DNA of 64,000 nt from Campylorhamphus procurvoides (GCA_013396655.1 WBMV01004156.1:920867-984866), one strand, 5' to 3'. Positions 14,778 through 28,600 are shown, numbered from the stretch's first letter. The notes: generated by a model from the sequence alone, not told the origin. A program made the numbers and translations.

Positions 14778-14803
14778 GGGCTGGAGGGAAGGGAGGGAGG
14801 GGG
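14778..14803 (+). other. G-quadruplex-type G-run cluster
   Basis: Five G-runs of at least three are separated by 1-5 bases (GGGAAGGGAGGGAGGGGG core), just after a short GT run at 14759-14771. It lies in CACNA1C intron 1, so the nascent RNA carries the C-rich strand. Confidence 0.6.
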
Positions 14804-15658
14804 TGACACCATGCAGGTAATAGGATAAAAATAACTTCGGGAACGGCAGATCGGGGTTGGGCGGGGGGAGCGGGGGAAGGCTTCTGGAGTTTGGACAAAC
14901 AAAGTTTTACTACGGGGAATAGCGGGGGACGTTTGCTAATGCCAAGGAGCAGCAGCCACGGGTTGGTATCCATGATGCGGGCGATCCTGAGAGGAGCTCG
15001 GCGAGAAATCAGTGCCCCAAGTAAAACCCAACTTTGATTTTAATACAGGCAGCCCCGGTGTCCCTCGTTCTCTCAGTATGGGCGCGTGTATGGTGTATAT
15101 GTGTGTAAACAGATAATTCTCCCTTCCCCTCCCCTTTCGTGTGAGAGATTAGAAATAGCGTAAGAGAAGGGAAGGGCTCCTCTCCCGGTGTCTTAGGAAG
15201 CCGTACCCAGATGGGGGTTTGGGGGACCGGGACGACGTTAATTGGTAAAGATCCCCTCATTGAGGCCACACAGCGAGTTAATCTGGCTCTGACACGGAGG
15301 AGCGGGCTGCTCCGCCGCTCCCCTCAGCCCCCGGCCCCGGCGCGCAGCCCCTTCGCCGGGCGCCCCTCCTCGCCCCTCCGCCCAAGAAGGCGACGACGGC
15401 GACTTAAAGCAACTTTTCTCTGCCCGGGGCTTCCTAGCAGCCACTCCCTGAGGAGATGTGGTAGTCTCCCTGCAGCACAGCCGGCTGAGGGGAGCGGTGT
15501 GCTCCGAATGGACCCCGGTGTCAAAGGCTGTCCTCTGCCCCGGCCCCTCCGCGTGCCGCTGGCTGTGGCAGCGGCGGCTGAACCGAACCGAGAGAGAACG
15601 GACAAAGGGCAGGGTAGGGAATGGTTGCTAGGTCCTCGGAGGTAAATCTCAGGCTTAC

Positions 15659-15707
15659 CTTGATGGTTTTCTTCTGGAATGTACATCCTCTTGTTTTCAT
15701 TGACCAT
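15659..15707 (-). CDS. CACNA1C: CACNA1C alternative first coding exon 1b (short N-terminus of Cav1.2)
   Basis: This exon encodes the first 16 residues of the short N-terminal form of the L-type calcium channel alpha-1C subunit, a plasma-membrane voltage-gated calcium channel. Read on the minus strand the peptide is MVNENKRMYIPEENHQ plus the first base of a Gly codon. It matches the human exon 1b peptide as I remember it except for one residue (K for T at position 6). The exon ends at 15659 in phase 1 and is followed by the donor GTAAGCCT. The start is secure: an in-frame TAA lies immediately before the ATG, and the context has A at -3 and G at +4. The exon sits at the gene-side edge of a large CpG island, as expected for the broadly used (smooth muscle and brain) promoter. 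Exon 2 is not in the window and must lie to the left. The open frame continues past the donor for about 110 codons, but that part is intron. Confidence 0.94.
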
Positions 15708-15939
15708 TTAAAACGAGTCCAGATTAATCCCTCCGAAAATCGGCTTGGTAAAATTCAAGGAAGAATGGAGCTGCAGAATTTCCCCTTTTATTATTACCTG
15801 ATTCCCATTATTGCATCAAACACCAAAAACTGATCCTTTCCACTACTGCCTCCTTTAGTGAAATTGCAATGCATCCTCAGTACATCCGGGCCCCTTCCAA
15901 GAATTTAGCACAGCACCTCTGGCTGTTAAACCATAAAAA

Positions 15940-15990
15940 AGAACGGAAGGGGGGAAACGAGAGAGAGGGAGGGGGGAAAAAAGGAAAAAA
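15940..15990. repeat. Polypurine/polypyrimidine tract near CACNA1C exon 1b
   Basis: About 50 nearly uninterrupted purines (GGAAGGGGGGAAACGAGAGA and on). A second A/G-rich run is at 16056-16090. On the gene strand these are pyrimidine tracts in the likely 5' UTR or core promoter. Confidence 0.75.
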
Positions 15991-16390
15991 GCAAAAGCAT
16001 CCAGGACAAATCTCTGAGGGCTAAATGTCTTTTTTAAATCCACCAACTACAAGAGTAAGAAAAGGAGGAAGGAAAAAAAAAAGAGAGAGATGTTCAAACG
16101 CTGCTGCTCCTCCTCTTCAAAGCCATTCTGAGCGCGTTGTGTTGGCAGGGAGCTGTTTCTGCAGAGGAAGAGCACAGTCCCAGCCCCTTACTCCCTCCCC
16201 TCCCTCAGCGCGCTCGCTCCCCGCTCTCTCCCTCTCGCCGACAGACAGACACACTGAACGCTTCCAGATGTTCCAGCTGCGGCGGCTGCACGCAGCCCCC
16301 CGCGCACGGCGTTGGGAGCCGCCGGACTTGATCTGAAAGTTTAACACGCTGCCTGCCTCCACTGCGCCTGCTGAAGCCTCGCTACAGACA

Positions 16391-16398
16391 TGACGTCA
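16391..16398. promoter_or_regulatory. Perfect palindromic CRE (TGACGTCA)
   Basis: The eight-base full consensus for CREB/ATF binding lies in the CpG island, 684 bases upstream of the exon 1b start codon on the CACNA1C strand. A full CRE in a CpG-island promoter is often functional, but use here is inference. Confidence 0.5.
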
Positions 16399-16620
16399 AG
16401 GAGGCGAGCTGGAGCCGGCTGNGTTTCTCGATATTGTGGGCTCTGCCCTGCGGTTCCACTACGGAATGCGAGTGTGAGCTGCATTTCAAGGAGGACAGAA
16501 CCGCTCGCATCGTGTGCGAGCGCCGAACGAGGCGGCGGAGCGGGCTGCGGCTGGGTCTGATCCGCTGCGAGCAGGCAGACACAGGCACGGTAGGCAGGCA
16601 GCGGGAGGGAGGGAGAGATA

Positions 16621-19600
16621 CCCAGGGATAAGTTGCACAGACGAGAGGATGCACAGATGTTTAAACAGATTAATCAAGCTAGGATTTGCAAAATCCTTGG
16701 TGGAAACACCAAAGTGCTCCGCTGGTATCCCACCACTTGCCTTAATTATGCCTGTCGTTTGGCCCTCTATAATTGAAGCCTCCGCAGAGAGCAAAAATGA
16801 CTCCTTTAAAATGAAATGCGAACTGAATGCAGTACATGTTAAACCTATCTGGACTCTCCGAGCTGCCATGTTAAACAAGAGATGCACAGTTCTACAGTAC
16901 CCCTCGGAACCACTGCAGAAACTGCCACAACCTGAAGAACTAAACCATTCTGATGTACACGGAGGTGAATGTCCAGAATACCATGTCCTACGTGCAAACC
17001 CTTGGCTGTAGATTCTCATGATAACCGACTAGCCATTAATGTCACATGCAGGCAATACTATTTGTGGAACTTAAAACACAGTGGTTCTTTCCTTTCAAGT
17101 GGTTTTCCATTTCAACTAGAAAAAAAAGAGAGTATTTAGAATCGTAATACCCCTAGAAAGGAATTACTTTCGAACAAACTTAGTGCCTTCTCTACAAATG
17201 GATTTCAGTGGGATGTATCAGATATCCATCTCTTTGTGAGGCTTTCTCCCCACCACTTTGGATGAGCTGTCTCTCAGCTGGAACTCAAAATATAAGAGAA
17301 AACACCACCACCTAACAGATTTAGGCAAAGAAACAAGAAAACAGTATCTCCACTTGGAACTACAAAAAAAACCCACCCCTGGAATAGATGTAAAGCACTT
17401 ACCGAAAACTGGATGCAGCCAAAGCACTTGTCCTAAATAAAGGTCATTTTGGTTTCTGATAACCAGTGATCGTCACAACTTCTGCATTAGATGGTATTCA
17501 AAGGGTAATTAACCAACACCATATTGCCATTGACAGCATGGAGAGGCGCAGCTTTATTTCTGACTCAGGAGGAAGAGTTCCTCTGAGCAATTAAAATACT
17601 CTGTCCTCTATTGCCTAGTTTTTCTCTAATAATGTCACATGCACTTACCCCATTTAACTTATCAGATCAAGCAAGATCAGAGCCAGAGGTGGAATGGTAA
17701 TATATTGGTTTTCATTTTCAACTCAAGTTGCCTTTTTCTTAAAAAGAAACAAGTCTTCCCTTCACCATTATAAGAAGTATTGAACAGAAAGCCCTTCACT
17801 GCCTACATTTGTTGTGTAAATGTACATTTTATTTTTCTCCTTGTGACCACAAATCCTTGCCATTTTGGATTGTGCTAACTCCATTTTTTCCACCCATGAG
17901 TCAACTGAGAGTTGCATGATTCACCCTTGCATGGACATAGTCTCTGGGGAAGTAATTAAGCGCATGCTGATCACTCCTGTACAGAAATCAAATACCAGTG
18001 AAGCACCTGTAAATATTTCTTTTGCCTTTCTTGGGTGACACTCTCAGCTAGTTAAAGATTTATGTACAGTATTAGTTTAACAGTTAAAATCCACATAGCC
18101 TTGCTTTCTGCCAGCTCACATATGCATGCAGCCACATACACAAGCTGTCCCTGCCACCTACAAATCTTTTTCTCCGTTCTTTATCCCTCTCCCTCTGCCA
18201 AGCTCCCACAGTAGGACACAAGTTGGGCCAATTACCAAAAATCAAATACAGCAGAAAAATAGAACAAGAAACAAGAATATTAGCTGGCATTAATTTCTTC
18301 AGCATAAATAAAATTCTACTATAACTTGAGGTTTCCTTACTCAGCAATTCTGATGCAAATAATTTTCCATACAGAGAAGTAGAAAGAAACTGATTGTAGG
18401 ATTAAGATGGAAAGATCCTTCTAATGAAAGAGAATCTGAACATCACACCTTCCCCTAAAGCATTTGTACTGTCCAAGTACACAAAGAAAATGTACTCCAT
18501 GAAAACAGTTTTGGTAAAGAGATGGCATTTCATGTAAAGATGCTTGTAAGATTTTTTTTTAAAAAATGTGATTATTGAAATGCATATTTGATATTATTCC
18601 CACCAGGAAAGAACTTGAGGTGTTACCCTTCATGGAAAATAAGAAAAATAAACTGGCCTAAAGTTGGTTTCTACCCTTTCTTTCCATAGAAATAGTACAG
18701 AAGGGATTTTATTAGGGATTTCAGAGCAGTAGCTTGGACACTTCAGAGAGGACAACAGCCCTTCCCTGTACGGCCTCTGAATGCCAAGTATCCAAAGGGG
18801 ATCCTGAGCCAGGACTCTAAAGGCAAAGTGTACCTGCTAAACAAATTAAAAGGCTTTTCTGAAGGACTGAAGCTCTGAAAAGCTTTAAGGCCTTCTGAAG
18901 GTGGGGGGCACACTAACCCTTCTTCAGAGTTCAAAGCCCACACCCACATTCCAAAGAGGAATATACAAGTGAGAGAAGATCTTTAAAAAACGTATTAAAG
19001 AATAATTATTTCAATACAAAACCAATTAGAAAGTTCTTAATCCCTGTCTGATATAGCAACCAGCAGATTTAGAGGTAAGATGGACAATGCAATGATCAGA
19101 CACAAGAGGTGGAGATACTAGTGTTCTATCCCACGCAATGCTACAAGGAAAAGAATTGTTCTCTAATTGCTCAGAGAATAGTATATAAATAACAGCCATA
19201 TAAAGCACCCAGTCAGAGATTTCTGAAAAACAGCTATTTAAAGTTAAAAAATGTCAAAGATGATTTGTGGGGGGCATGATGCGAATGTGCAACAGTCCAT
19301 TCTGCACGTTGGGAATGTTTTGTTCTGTGTACAATAGAGAAGTCCTTCCCTCTTATGCAGCCTTATACAGAGTATACTGGGCACAACAACTTCTTCAAAA
19401 TCCAGTATCAGAGCCTGATCCATCTTCAGAGCAGAAATGGCCCCAGTAGGTTGTGCAGGAGAAAGTCTCCTTGAGTCAAAAAGGAAGTTACTGTCATGCT
19501 GGATTTAATGGAGCAATGGAATGAAAACAGACAAGAGCATGCAATAACTCTGCGCTGAACTATTTTTATAACTTATAAAATTATTTGTAAGGCTCTTTTA

Positions 19601-22600
19601 AGCACTCTCAGTGCTTTTTAGATGATGTAGGGTTTTCATTGGGCCTACCGCATAGGTTATCTATCTATCTAATTGCAGTAGATGATGTTCACACTATTTT
19701 GGCAGTAATGCTTTTTACTATAAAATAAAAAGGTAAATTATTCAAAAGTGGGAAAGAAATGTATTTTATCCCAGAAATAGTACTAATTCTCACAACACAA
19801 ATGCGATTTCTTCCAGGGCCAGCTCAGACAAACAGTGCCAGAGCTCTTTATTACTTTGCTGAAAGGTACTTATTTTCCCCACAGATTTAAGATTTTGCAC
19901 TTCCATCAACCAACAGAGAAGGCTTCCCATAACAATGAGCACTTTCTTGCACTGAGAACTATGGAATCTTTCTTTCAATTGATTTAAATAAATGGGATCT
20001 AAGCACAGTGCAATCTTTACATGAAGTGTGACTCTCCTTTTTTTAAAAGGCTAACATGTCAATAATTCTGGTTTCTGTCTAGTGTCTGTTTTCTTCAAGG
20101 CATTTAAGTCTAAAGCAATAGCCTGATCAGTCCTGAGTACACTCAGAGAATCATCATGCATGAATCACGTAATACTCTTAACAACTTCTGGCATTTCTGA
20201 CAAGACTGCAAAATTGGTTCGTACACAGAAATATAACAGAAATACAGGGTATTTCCTGGTATTGCATGACTGCAGTGTTATTTTTTTAAAATGAAATATC
20301 AATAGCAATTTTTTCTCATATTTCAGGACTCTGTTGACAATTTTTGATTCTTCTGAACTACATATTATCTAAAAGTGTATCATACTCTACATTTGAACTT
20401 CCTATTTGTTAATGAAAAAAATACCAGTTCACATCTCAGTATGGATTTATACACATACTCTTTATTTGACTTTTCTTGGTTGCTTAATTTTAATTGAAAT
20501 GAAAGTAACCAATAGTCCTGTTCAAAGGTATTCAAAGTGTTGTTGGAAAACCTCAGACCCTTCAAAACTATCAACCAACTACAACGCAGGAGACTTTCTC
20601 AAGATAAATAAAATCTGGGATGGAAGGGAAAGGGAGGGTTGATTATCAGGATTTCTAGGGGATTTCATTCCCTAAAATCTTGAATAATGACATACACACA
20701 GGAACTTTTGAAATTTTATGCAGTGAAAGAGACTGATTTTCAGAGGTGACTTGGAAAACTTAGCCGTATTTTTCACATTCAAATTGATAGGAGTGGTTAC
20801 TTGGCTTTGAAATTTCAGTCATTAGCTTTCATATTTGCATTTAAATGTTGACAAGCAACTACAAAAAATTAGAAGAAGAATTGTAAGATTTATCAACATA
20901 GTTGTATGGCCCACTAAAGCATATTAAGGCCTAGTATTGGTAAATAACAGAAAACATTAAATGTAAGGGGAAAAAGGGAAAGAACGAAACAACTGACAAC
21001 TGGGTAAGAAAGTAGATAGTAAGTAGAATAAATGGTCATTAATCACAGAAGAGAAGGAAGTGGATTAAATTGATAGCCTTTAAGCAGGTCTTGATTTTTC
21101 AGAATGTAAAAGCCTCTAGAAAGTAACCTGGATATCTGAATGTGTGATTTTATTCAAATCTTGCTGGTTATCTTAGCTGTCAGCTGTGACCTGTGATTGA
21201 ACGGGTGGTGGCAGGGGTGCTTTTTTAAATTCCAGCTGCAGCAAGAGAAGAGCTCACCATTTATCCTTGTAAATAGGTGATTGATTACTATTTATGACTC
21301 CCCCTAAAATTTCAAAGTGTAACAGCAAACAAATCCTTGAACACATTGAACAACAAAAGAGACATTTGCCCCAAGTGAAATATAAATGCAGTTATGCTTA
21401 TCAGACTTGAAGAGAAGTTTTCACTGTGCCATCACCATCACAGGTACCCGGCCATGGTGCTAATTAGAGCATTGAGGAAGGAAGGTTTAACACCTTTGCA
21501 GAATTTCAATACAGAAGTATTCTCTGTTCCTCAGCAGGAAAAAGGTCAGTTGGTGACACTGCCATAAGAGCTTAAGGGAAGGACCTGAACTTAACAAGAA
21601 ATGCTGCATTGCTTCTATTTTAGAGAAGAAATAATCGAGCCTATCTAGACTGGTTACATACTGATACAAAGAGATTGAAAAAAAAAAGAGAGAAAAAAGC
21701 AAAATTGTTACTGTAAATAATAGCCTAAAATCATCAGTTAAACAAAAGACATGACCTAATAATGTCTACAAGGAGATGTACAATGAAAAATGAAAATTTA
21801 ATCCAATCAGCCTACCCTTCAGTGAAAATAATCATGCAAACTGTTGAGGGCATCTTAGATACTTGCCACTGCTTACACACTAAGACTTAAGAACTTATTA
21901 CCATTCTAATCTTCTAACATAGTTCTACAAAATACTCAGGAATGTGTAGCTTGTATCTTGTTCATAACTAAGAACCACACAAAAGCTGAGGTTTAAGGCA
22001 AGCACAAAGACAGACTTTTTCAGAAGGGAGAGGTTCTACAATGAGTAAATTCCTGCAAGCTGTAGAGGAAGACTTTACAGTGACTAGAAGAATTACACAA
22101 CGTTGACATTTGGAAACCTCAATGGATCTAATTACTGAACAATGAAAACTACACAATGTCAAAATCAGAAGGCAATGCAGAAACATGTATTTAGCTACTG
22201 TAACTAATTCCAAGAACAAAATTCATAAACTGAGTTCAGGAAAGGAAAACAAATTAATGTTGGAGTGAGCTGCAAGACCAAGCTCCTTCCTTGTCTTTCA
22301 GAATTTAAAGTCTCAGACCTTTTAAATCTGCTTTGTTGACATAGAAAATTATTGACAAACTCATGGAAGCCAGTAATTTGGAGTTCTGACAGATTTTGGA
22401 CGATTTACAATAATGACTAATGAGATAAAATGGTCTAAAAATACATCATCTTACGTATCAGCTGCAAGGAAAATGATTAGATTAATTCACTAGAATAGCC
22501 AGTTACTGTGATATTGGCCTGATATACAATGTCAACATTTCACTTTCAGCTACGGGTCTTTCTCTGCTGAAGGGCTAAACTGTTTAGTGAGTGTATCTGA

Positions 22601-25600
22601 TTATAATGCACTCCTCCTGGTGTTCCTCTGGCTTTCTTTTCCCCATTATTTCTCTCCAAAATGAAGAAAAACACAACTTATCCAGCAATCACTCTCTGTC
22701 TCAGCTCCAGCAACTTTATTTCATGTAATCTTAAAGTCTGTTCAACAACTTGCAGTTCTCCCACTGCCTCCTGTTAAAATGACTGGTAATTGTGTTTAGC
22801 TGAATAATAATTTTGTGGTCAAATCAAATGGGCACTAAGTTAGAAACAACTTCCACATGTAGCAATGTTTGATTTCAACCCCAGTTTCCACAATTTTGTG
22901 GTTAGAGACTGTAGTCAGACCAGCTACCTCAGTACCACCTAAACATTGTGTTCCATTTTTTGCAAACTGCCTTTAAAACAAAGTTAGTTCCAATAGAATG
23001 CTCGAAATAGCTCTCCTTACTTCCAAAAAAATCATCATCGAACCACCACAGGTAAATGCTATGCAAACCTAATTGAATTGGTTGTATTAAGAACTTTAAA
23101 GCTGTATATTTCATTATGGTTCCATTTTGACTAATCGTTCACCAAGGACATCCAAAAGCTCATTTAGTTGAACTTTACTAAAGTGTTACAGAAGTTCTGG
23201 AAGTGTGAAACAAAGTGTTTGAAAGTGTGTTTTGCTGGAGACATATTAAAATCATCACGGAAAGGTTCCTGAACACTGTATAAATTAAATGTGCTGCAAT
23301 TGCGTGGATTTGGGCTTGCACACACCAGTTATTCAAATAGCTTTAACTTAAAAATGGTTGTGTGGCTGTCACTGTGAACTCCAAGGCTGCTGCAGAATAC
23401 TCCAAACACTTGCAGCAATGAGTGATTCCCTGAATATGTGCCCTCCAAAGCTTCCTGAGCTGCAGCAGAACCTCAATGGAACAGAAGCAGTGAAAGAGGT
23501 GAAGTGACAGGCAGCAAAGTTGAGAGCATTATTTAATTTGGGAGATAATACAGTAAGGTAGGTCTTGATTCAACACAGTACAAGAAAAGTCCATTATGTT
23601 TACAGTTTCTCAAAAAAATCTGAAGCTTTAGAAACTGAGAAAAATGCTATACCATTATTTAAACTACCCTTCCAGCATGAAATCAGAACAGTTTGTCTCC
23701 ACTTTCAATTCTTCTTTCAATGTCTTTGCTTAAACATACAGACAAGCAAAGCGAAACAAATAAACAACTTACAAATCTTTACTCACTAGTTCCACATGTT
23801 CTGAGCAAATTATTTCTATTTCTTTAAAAAAAATGGTTAAGAGTTCATTATTTTATAATGCCACTGATGTGTACACTAGTTCATAGGAGCTGCCTCTCCA
23901 GAACTCCACGAGACTGTGAATGACCAAGCTAAGCTCTTTACCAGAGGGGGGGAAAAAACTAGAAAGGAAAAAAAAGAATAAAAAGCTTTATCTGAAAGAA
24001 ATGCATCACAGGAAATAAGATTTCCAGATAAGGTTTAACATCCTCTTTGATTCAGGGTGACAGTAAGCGAGAAACAGAGGAAGACCACCTTCTGCTTGAA
24101 CTTAAAATAGTTGTAGTTTTACACTGAGGGGAAAACAGATAAGTTTCAGAATAGGTTACATCACTGGCTAAGTCTGCTTGAGCTGTTAGTCAGAATTCAC
24201 CCTCTTTGAGAGCACCATTGAATTTATTAGTCTTTATTTGACCTCTCCTTTTACACAATGTGTAAAAGGATGTGTTTTTTTCTTTTTAATAAGAAAAAAC
24301 AATCGAAAGAGAAAGCTCATGTCAATTACACCTATAGCAAGCACATGCAATTGCATCCTTTCATTCCTTGCCATTAGGTGAAACAAGATGAACATTTCAG
24401 ACCTGGCTGATTAACAACTAAATCCCTGAAGAAGTCTCTCTTCTCCAGTTCCTTAGTTTCTTCTTCTATACTTTCAGTGCAAAACAAAGCCAGGCTCTTT
24501 ACAACAGGCACAAGTGCCAGTGGTCATAAACTCACACACAGCATGATCCCACTTGATGTAAAGAAAACCTTTTTTCACCCTGCAAGCTGTCAGGCATTGG
24601 ACCATCTCCCTTTAGTCTCAAGGGTACTTCTCTTCTGTCAAAGGGACACAAAAGGCTCAAAATCTTACTCAGTTCCATCTGCATCATCGTAATGCAAAAG
24701 GCTTGATCAGTCTGTTATTTAACTGAGTAACTCTTGGGCAGTTTTCCCTCTTCAGTCTCATAGGAGAGTCTCTGACTTGTACAGTTACTGTGTCATCTGC
24801 TGCCATCTCCTGAAGGAACACAGCTTGAACTTTGGAGAAAGGCAGGAAAATGGAGGTATCGACATTCTGAGCTTCCTACTGGTCAGTGCTGCCTGTCAGT
24901 CCCAAAGGAAAAGCAGCCTGAAAGTTTCATGTTGGTAGAGGTTGAGAATGTAAAAAATTAATATTTAAATAATATGGGGCTATTCCATCCCTCTGATTCC
25001 AGTTCTCTTCCATTCCAATCTGTAGTGTTTATGGCAATTGCTACCAAGCACATCAGGGGCTGCTGGTTTCCACTGCAGTCTGAGGAAGGAATCCTTATCA
25101 GCACAAGCACAACAGTGAAGCTTATGCACTATGGAGCAGAGCAAATCCACAGTACATGGGCTGCACAAAGAGTACCTGATTTAATAAGGCATGTGACTGT
25201 TGTTCTAACATGAATAGGCATAGACTTGTGCCCAGGGGATGGACTGACAGATTTCACATTTTGAATATCTGTATTTAGCTGTACATTACTGTACCGCTGT
25301 TTTGCAGCCCAAAGGATGTCTAGAAGTGAAAGACATCACTTAATTGAAGAAAGAAGAAACTAGTGAGGAAATTCTGCTCTCAAAATAAAATATGTTGACA
25401 GGAAAAGAATGCTAGAGAGGAGGAAGAGAAAGAAAAAGAAAAAAAAAAAGAGGAATAAAAAGCACAACAAACCCCAAAAGAATCAAAACAAACCCTGCTT
25501 GGCCCAGTGACCCAAAGACATGCCTGTAAGATCATCCTGACCACAGCCCCAAATGACCCAATATCTATACTTACATAAGGCTTTCTTTTTGTGCTACTCT

Positions 25601-28600
25601 AGTGGATCAGATAGCTTGTTTACCAGAAATAGAACTGCAGAAATAGATCTATAACCATATATAAACAATTTTTTCTTCTGTGCTCCTCCAGGTTTTAAAA
25701 ATCATTTTAAAATCATACAGCTATTTTTAAACTAGATTTTTGCAGCTTAACTGGCCTAGCATATCAAAACAATGTAGTCATCCAGAGAGTTACAAAGATA
25801 GAGGAACAAGCACACTATGAAAGAATGGCAGATGGTATTATTGACAAAATGGAAGTGAGCTGGTGGTCAAGTCTAATCATTCATCGAAAGCTACATCATG
25901 CCTGAACTTTCACACAGGAAGAACACATGGCCTAAATGTCTGAATTTACTGTACAATTATTCTACTGGTGAATAACAAGCAGAATCCACAGATGCTCACT
26001 CATGCAGAGGAAATCCACATGAATTCCAAGGGAACTAAATATGTGTATTTCCTAAGACAATTCTGTTTCCAGAGAAGCTGTTGAATCTGAGAAGATCTCC
26101 CACAAGAATTATACTGATGTAGGTCTATCAGTTTTACCAAATTACTCCCAATTTACATTATTACAAATGAGTTCAGGATGGCATTTAGTCTTCAATGGAA
26201 GTAAAATCTAACCCATAAAGATGCATCTGCACTTCAGGATTCAGCAAAATGGAAGTGATGAATCACTCTTTTGCCCTAAGAGTGACACAAAGGAGCAATC
26301 AGCTTGAGCTGATGTTCTGGCACTAGTTAAGAACATCCTCGTGACTCCCCATGTTGTAAGTTTCTCAGCCCTTGAGATGAAGCTCCCATAGTCTGCAGCA
26401 GCATCAAATATAATCACTGATTATATTCAGAGTGCCTTGCATCCAAAAAACTTCAGAGCACACAAAAACTGTTTAAAAATAATTTTACTAGTCACAAAGA
26501 TAGAACTGACATTTGAGTTAAAGCTTCATTTTGAATTAACACCACACCGTACCTTGAAATTGGAATTGAAAAATGCCACGTGAAACAATTTAGCTATTGT
26601 AAGAACCTGGTCAGAATATGACTATAAAAAAAGGGAATTTGCTTGGTTCTCTAAACTTCATGAAAAGGTTCAGTGATATGTATAATGACCATAAATTGTT
26701 GTTTGTTACAGTTAAGGAAGGTAGCACATTAGGCAGCACAGTGAAACCCCAAACACACAGCTTTGTTAGCTCAGTACTTATTCCAGGAGAAGAATGCAAT
26801 CTGCTCACTAGCTTTACTACATCTGCTGTCATCCTAAATTCTTCTCCAAGTCTCATTCAATTAGAAACTCTGACTGATTTTGCAAGAGTTCAATTCCTGG
26901 TAATATGGTAAGTAGAACAATCAAAAGCTGGGCTACACTGGAATGAAGAACCAAATTTTCATGCTTACATAGCATTTTTACCTTTTTCAAGCATTGCAAA
27001 GCATGGACCAGTTAATTTTTAGAATATCTATGAAGCAAGTAAGATATGGTTCTTCATGCTTGGATTCAACCTGACTAAATTGCAGATGTCTTGGAAATTT
27101 TTTTTGCAGCAAAACCTACTTGTGGAGGCAAGATCAGACGTATTTTCCAATAAATCAAGGACATCAGATCAATTCTGTGTTAGGAAATAAAGAGGTGAGT
27201 AGGTGGCTGCCCTACAGTATTCTTACAAGCTAACATTTCCCTCTCTGCCCATAAATACCTCTGAGAATGTTAAATGAAACCTCACAGAAGAGTATATTCC
27301 TTCAACCCTGGTAGTTTAAAAAGAGTTTGTGTGTTTTTTAAAAGAAAACTTGAGCTCTCCACCTACTTTTTGTCTTCCTTTATATACTCAGTTCTCTAGG
27401 ATACACCAAATATTCTCTTATTAGTAGACCAACAAATGCAGTTAGAAGTATCAGGCCTTTCAAAAGAAAAATGAATGGCAGACCACAGGGGTCAAGAGTA
27501 AGGGGGGAAAAGGTAAATCACACTTGTACTCCCAATTAATTTGCTGTTCCCTGTCAGCCGCAACTAAGGAGTACAGGCCATCATTTCCAAGCTGCTGGAG
27601 CCAGATGGTGTGATGTGATAGAGTTAATATTAATGGTTGCATGCTGCCTTCTCTTGACTAATCAAGAGTGCTGCTTCACGCTGTTTTGGGGGAGAAGGCT
27701 GCAAAACCAAGGACTGCCACTCTCCTTAGGCAACAAGAAGCAGGAATTTCTCTTCGTCGAGATAGGCCTTGGTTTCTATAGTTGGCACTCAAAGTTTTAG
27801 GCAGACTTTTTTCTTCACATTCTTATTTGAGTTGTCACAGTACTGGGAATACCCCTCTTCAAAATGCATTCAAATGTACATATTTTATTTGGAGCCATGG
27901 ATCTTCTCTTCCCACCAAAATGTGCTCTCAGATAGGATTTGAAGAGTCCAAGCAGTAACTCACAACTGTCATTTCTATTACTCCCCATCACAATTGAGCA
28001 TTTTACAAAGGATGTGCAAGAACTCCTCTCACTGAGCTGAAAAACACCACAGTATGTTACATCCTTTGCTTGAGCTTTAGAAGACGAATTCAGGATCCTT
28101 TTTTACTCTTTCAATCCCATCAGTGTGGGATTTCTGAAATCATGAAGCATTTCCAAATCACTCTACTTTGGATACACTTTTGATACTGCAGCACTAACGA
28201 TTGCCACCACCTCAAAACCAGTGGGGCCACATCCTCCAATACCTGACACTCCTGCAGGTAAAATGTCAATTAACCTAAATAGTCACATCAATAACAACTT
28301 CATGGTTTCACATACTGGTGCTTTTCATTTTTAGTAAGCATGGATTTTGAAAGTCCACATAATATTCCCTCACAGACAAATAAGGTAACTTTTGATCCTA
28401 AATAATCCAGGGTTTAATTTCAATCTATTTCTAGAACATATTTTCATTGTAATTAATTGCACTTTATTGGTGATAGATGGGAATTCCATCTTCCCATAGT
28501 AGGGAAAATTATTTTTCTAATATCATTTGCCTCTGTTTCAATTTGAAAGGCCTAATTTCTAAGATGCATCTTCTGAAACTTGGTATATTCTCTTCTTTAA

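Larger units (their letters stand above)
14230..16620 (-). promoter_or_regulatory. CACNA1C: CpG island and promoter region of CACNA1C exon 1b
   Basis: CpG and G+C rise sharply here against flanks that are AT-rich and CpG-poor. The exon 1b start codon lies inside the island. The stretch from about 15.7 to 16.5 kb should hold the 5' UTR and core promoter on the minus strand, and 14.2-15.65 kb is the start of intron 1. A perfect cAMP-response element, TGACGTCA, is at 16391-16398. A long purine-rich tract lies at 15940-15990 and a G-quadruplex-type run at 14778-14803. I see no convincing TATA box near the start, which fits a CpG-island promoter. The exact transcription start cannot be set from sequence. 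One base (16422) is undetermined. The many overlapping open frames in this island are products of high G+C, not genes. Confidence 0.85.

Noticed and set aside
14266..14973. 235-codon minus-strand open frame in the CpG island
   Set aside because: Pro/Ser/Arg/Ala-rich translation of GC-rich DNA with several overlapping frames on both strands. It is the start of intron 1 after exon 1b.
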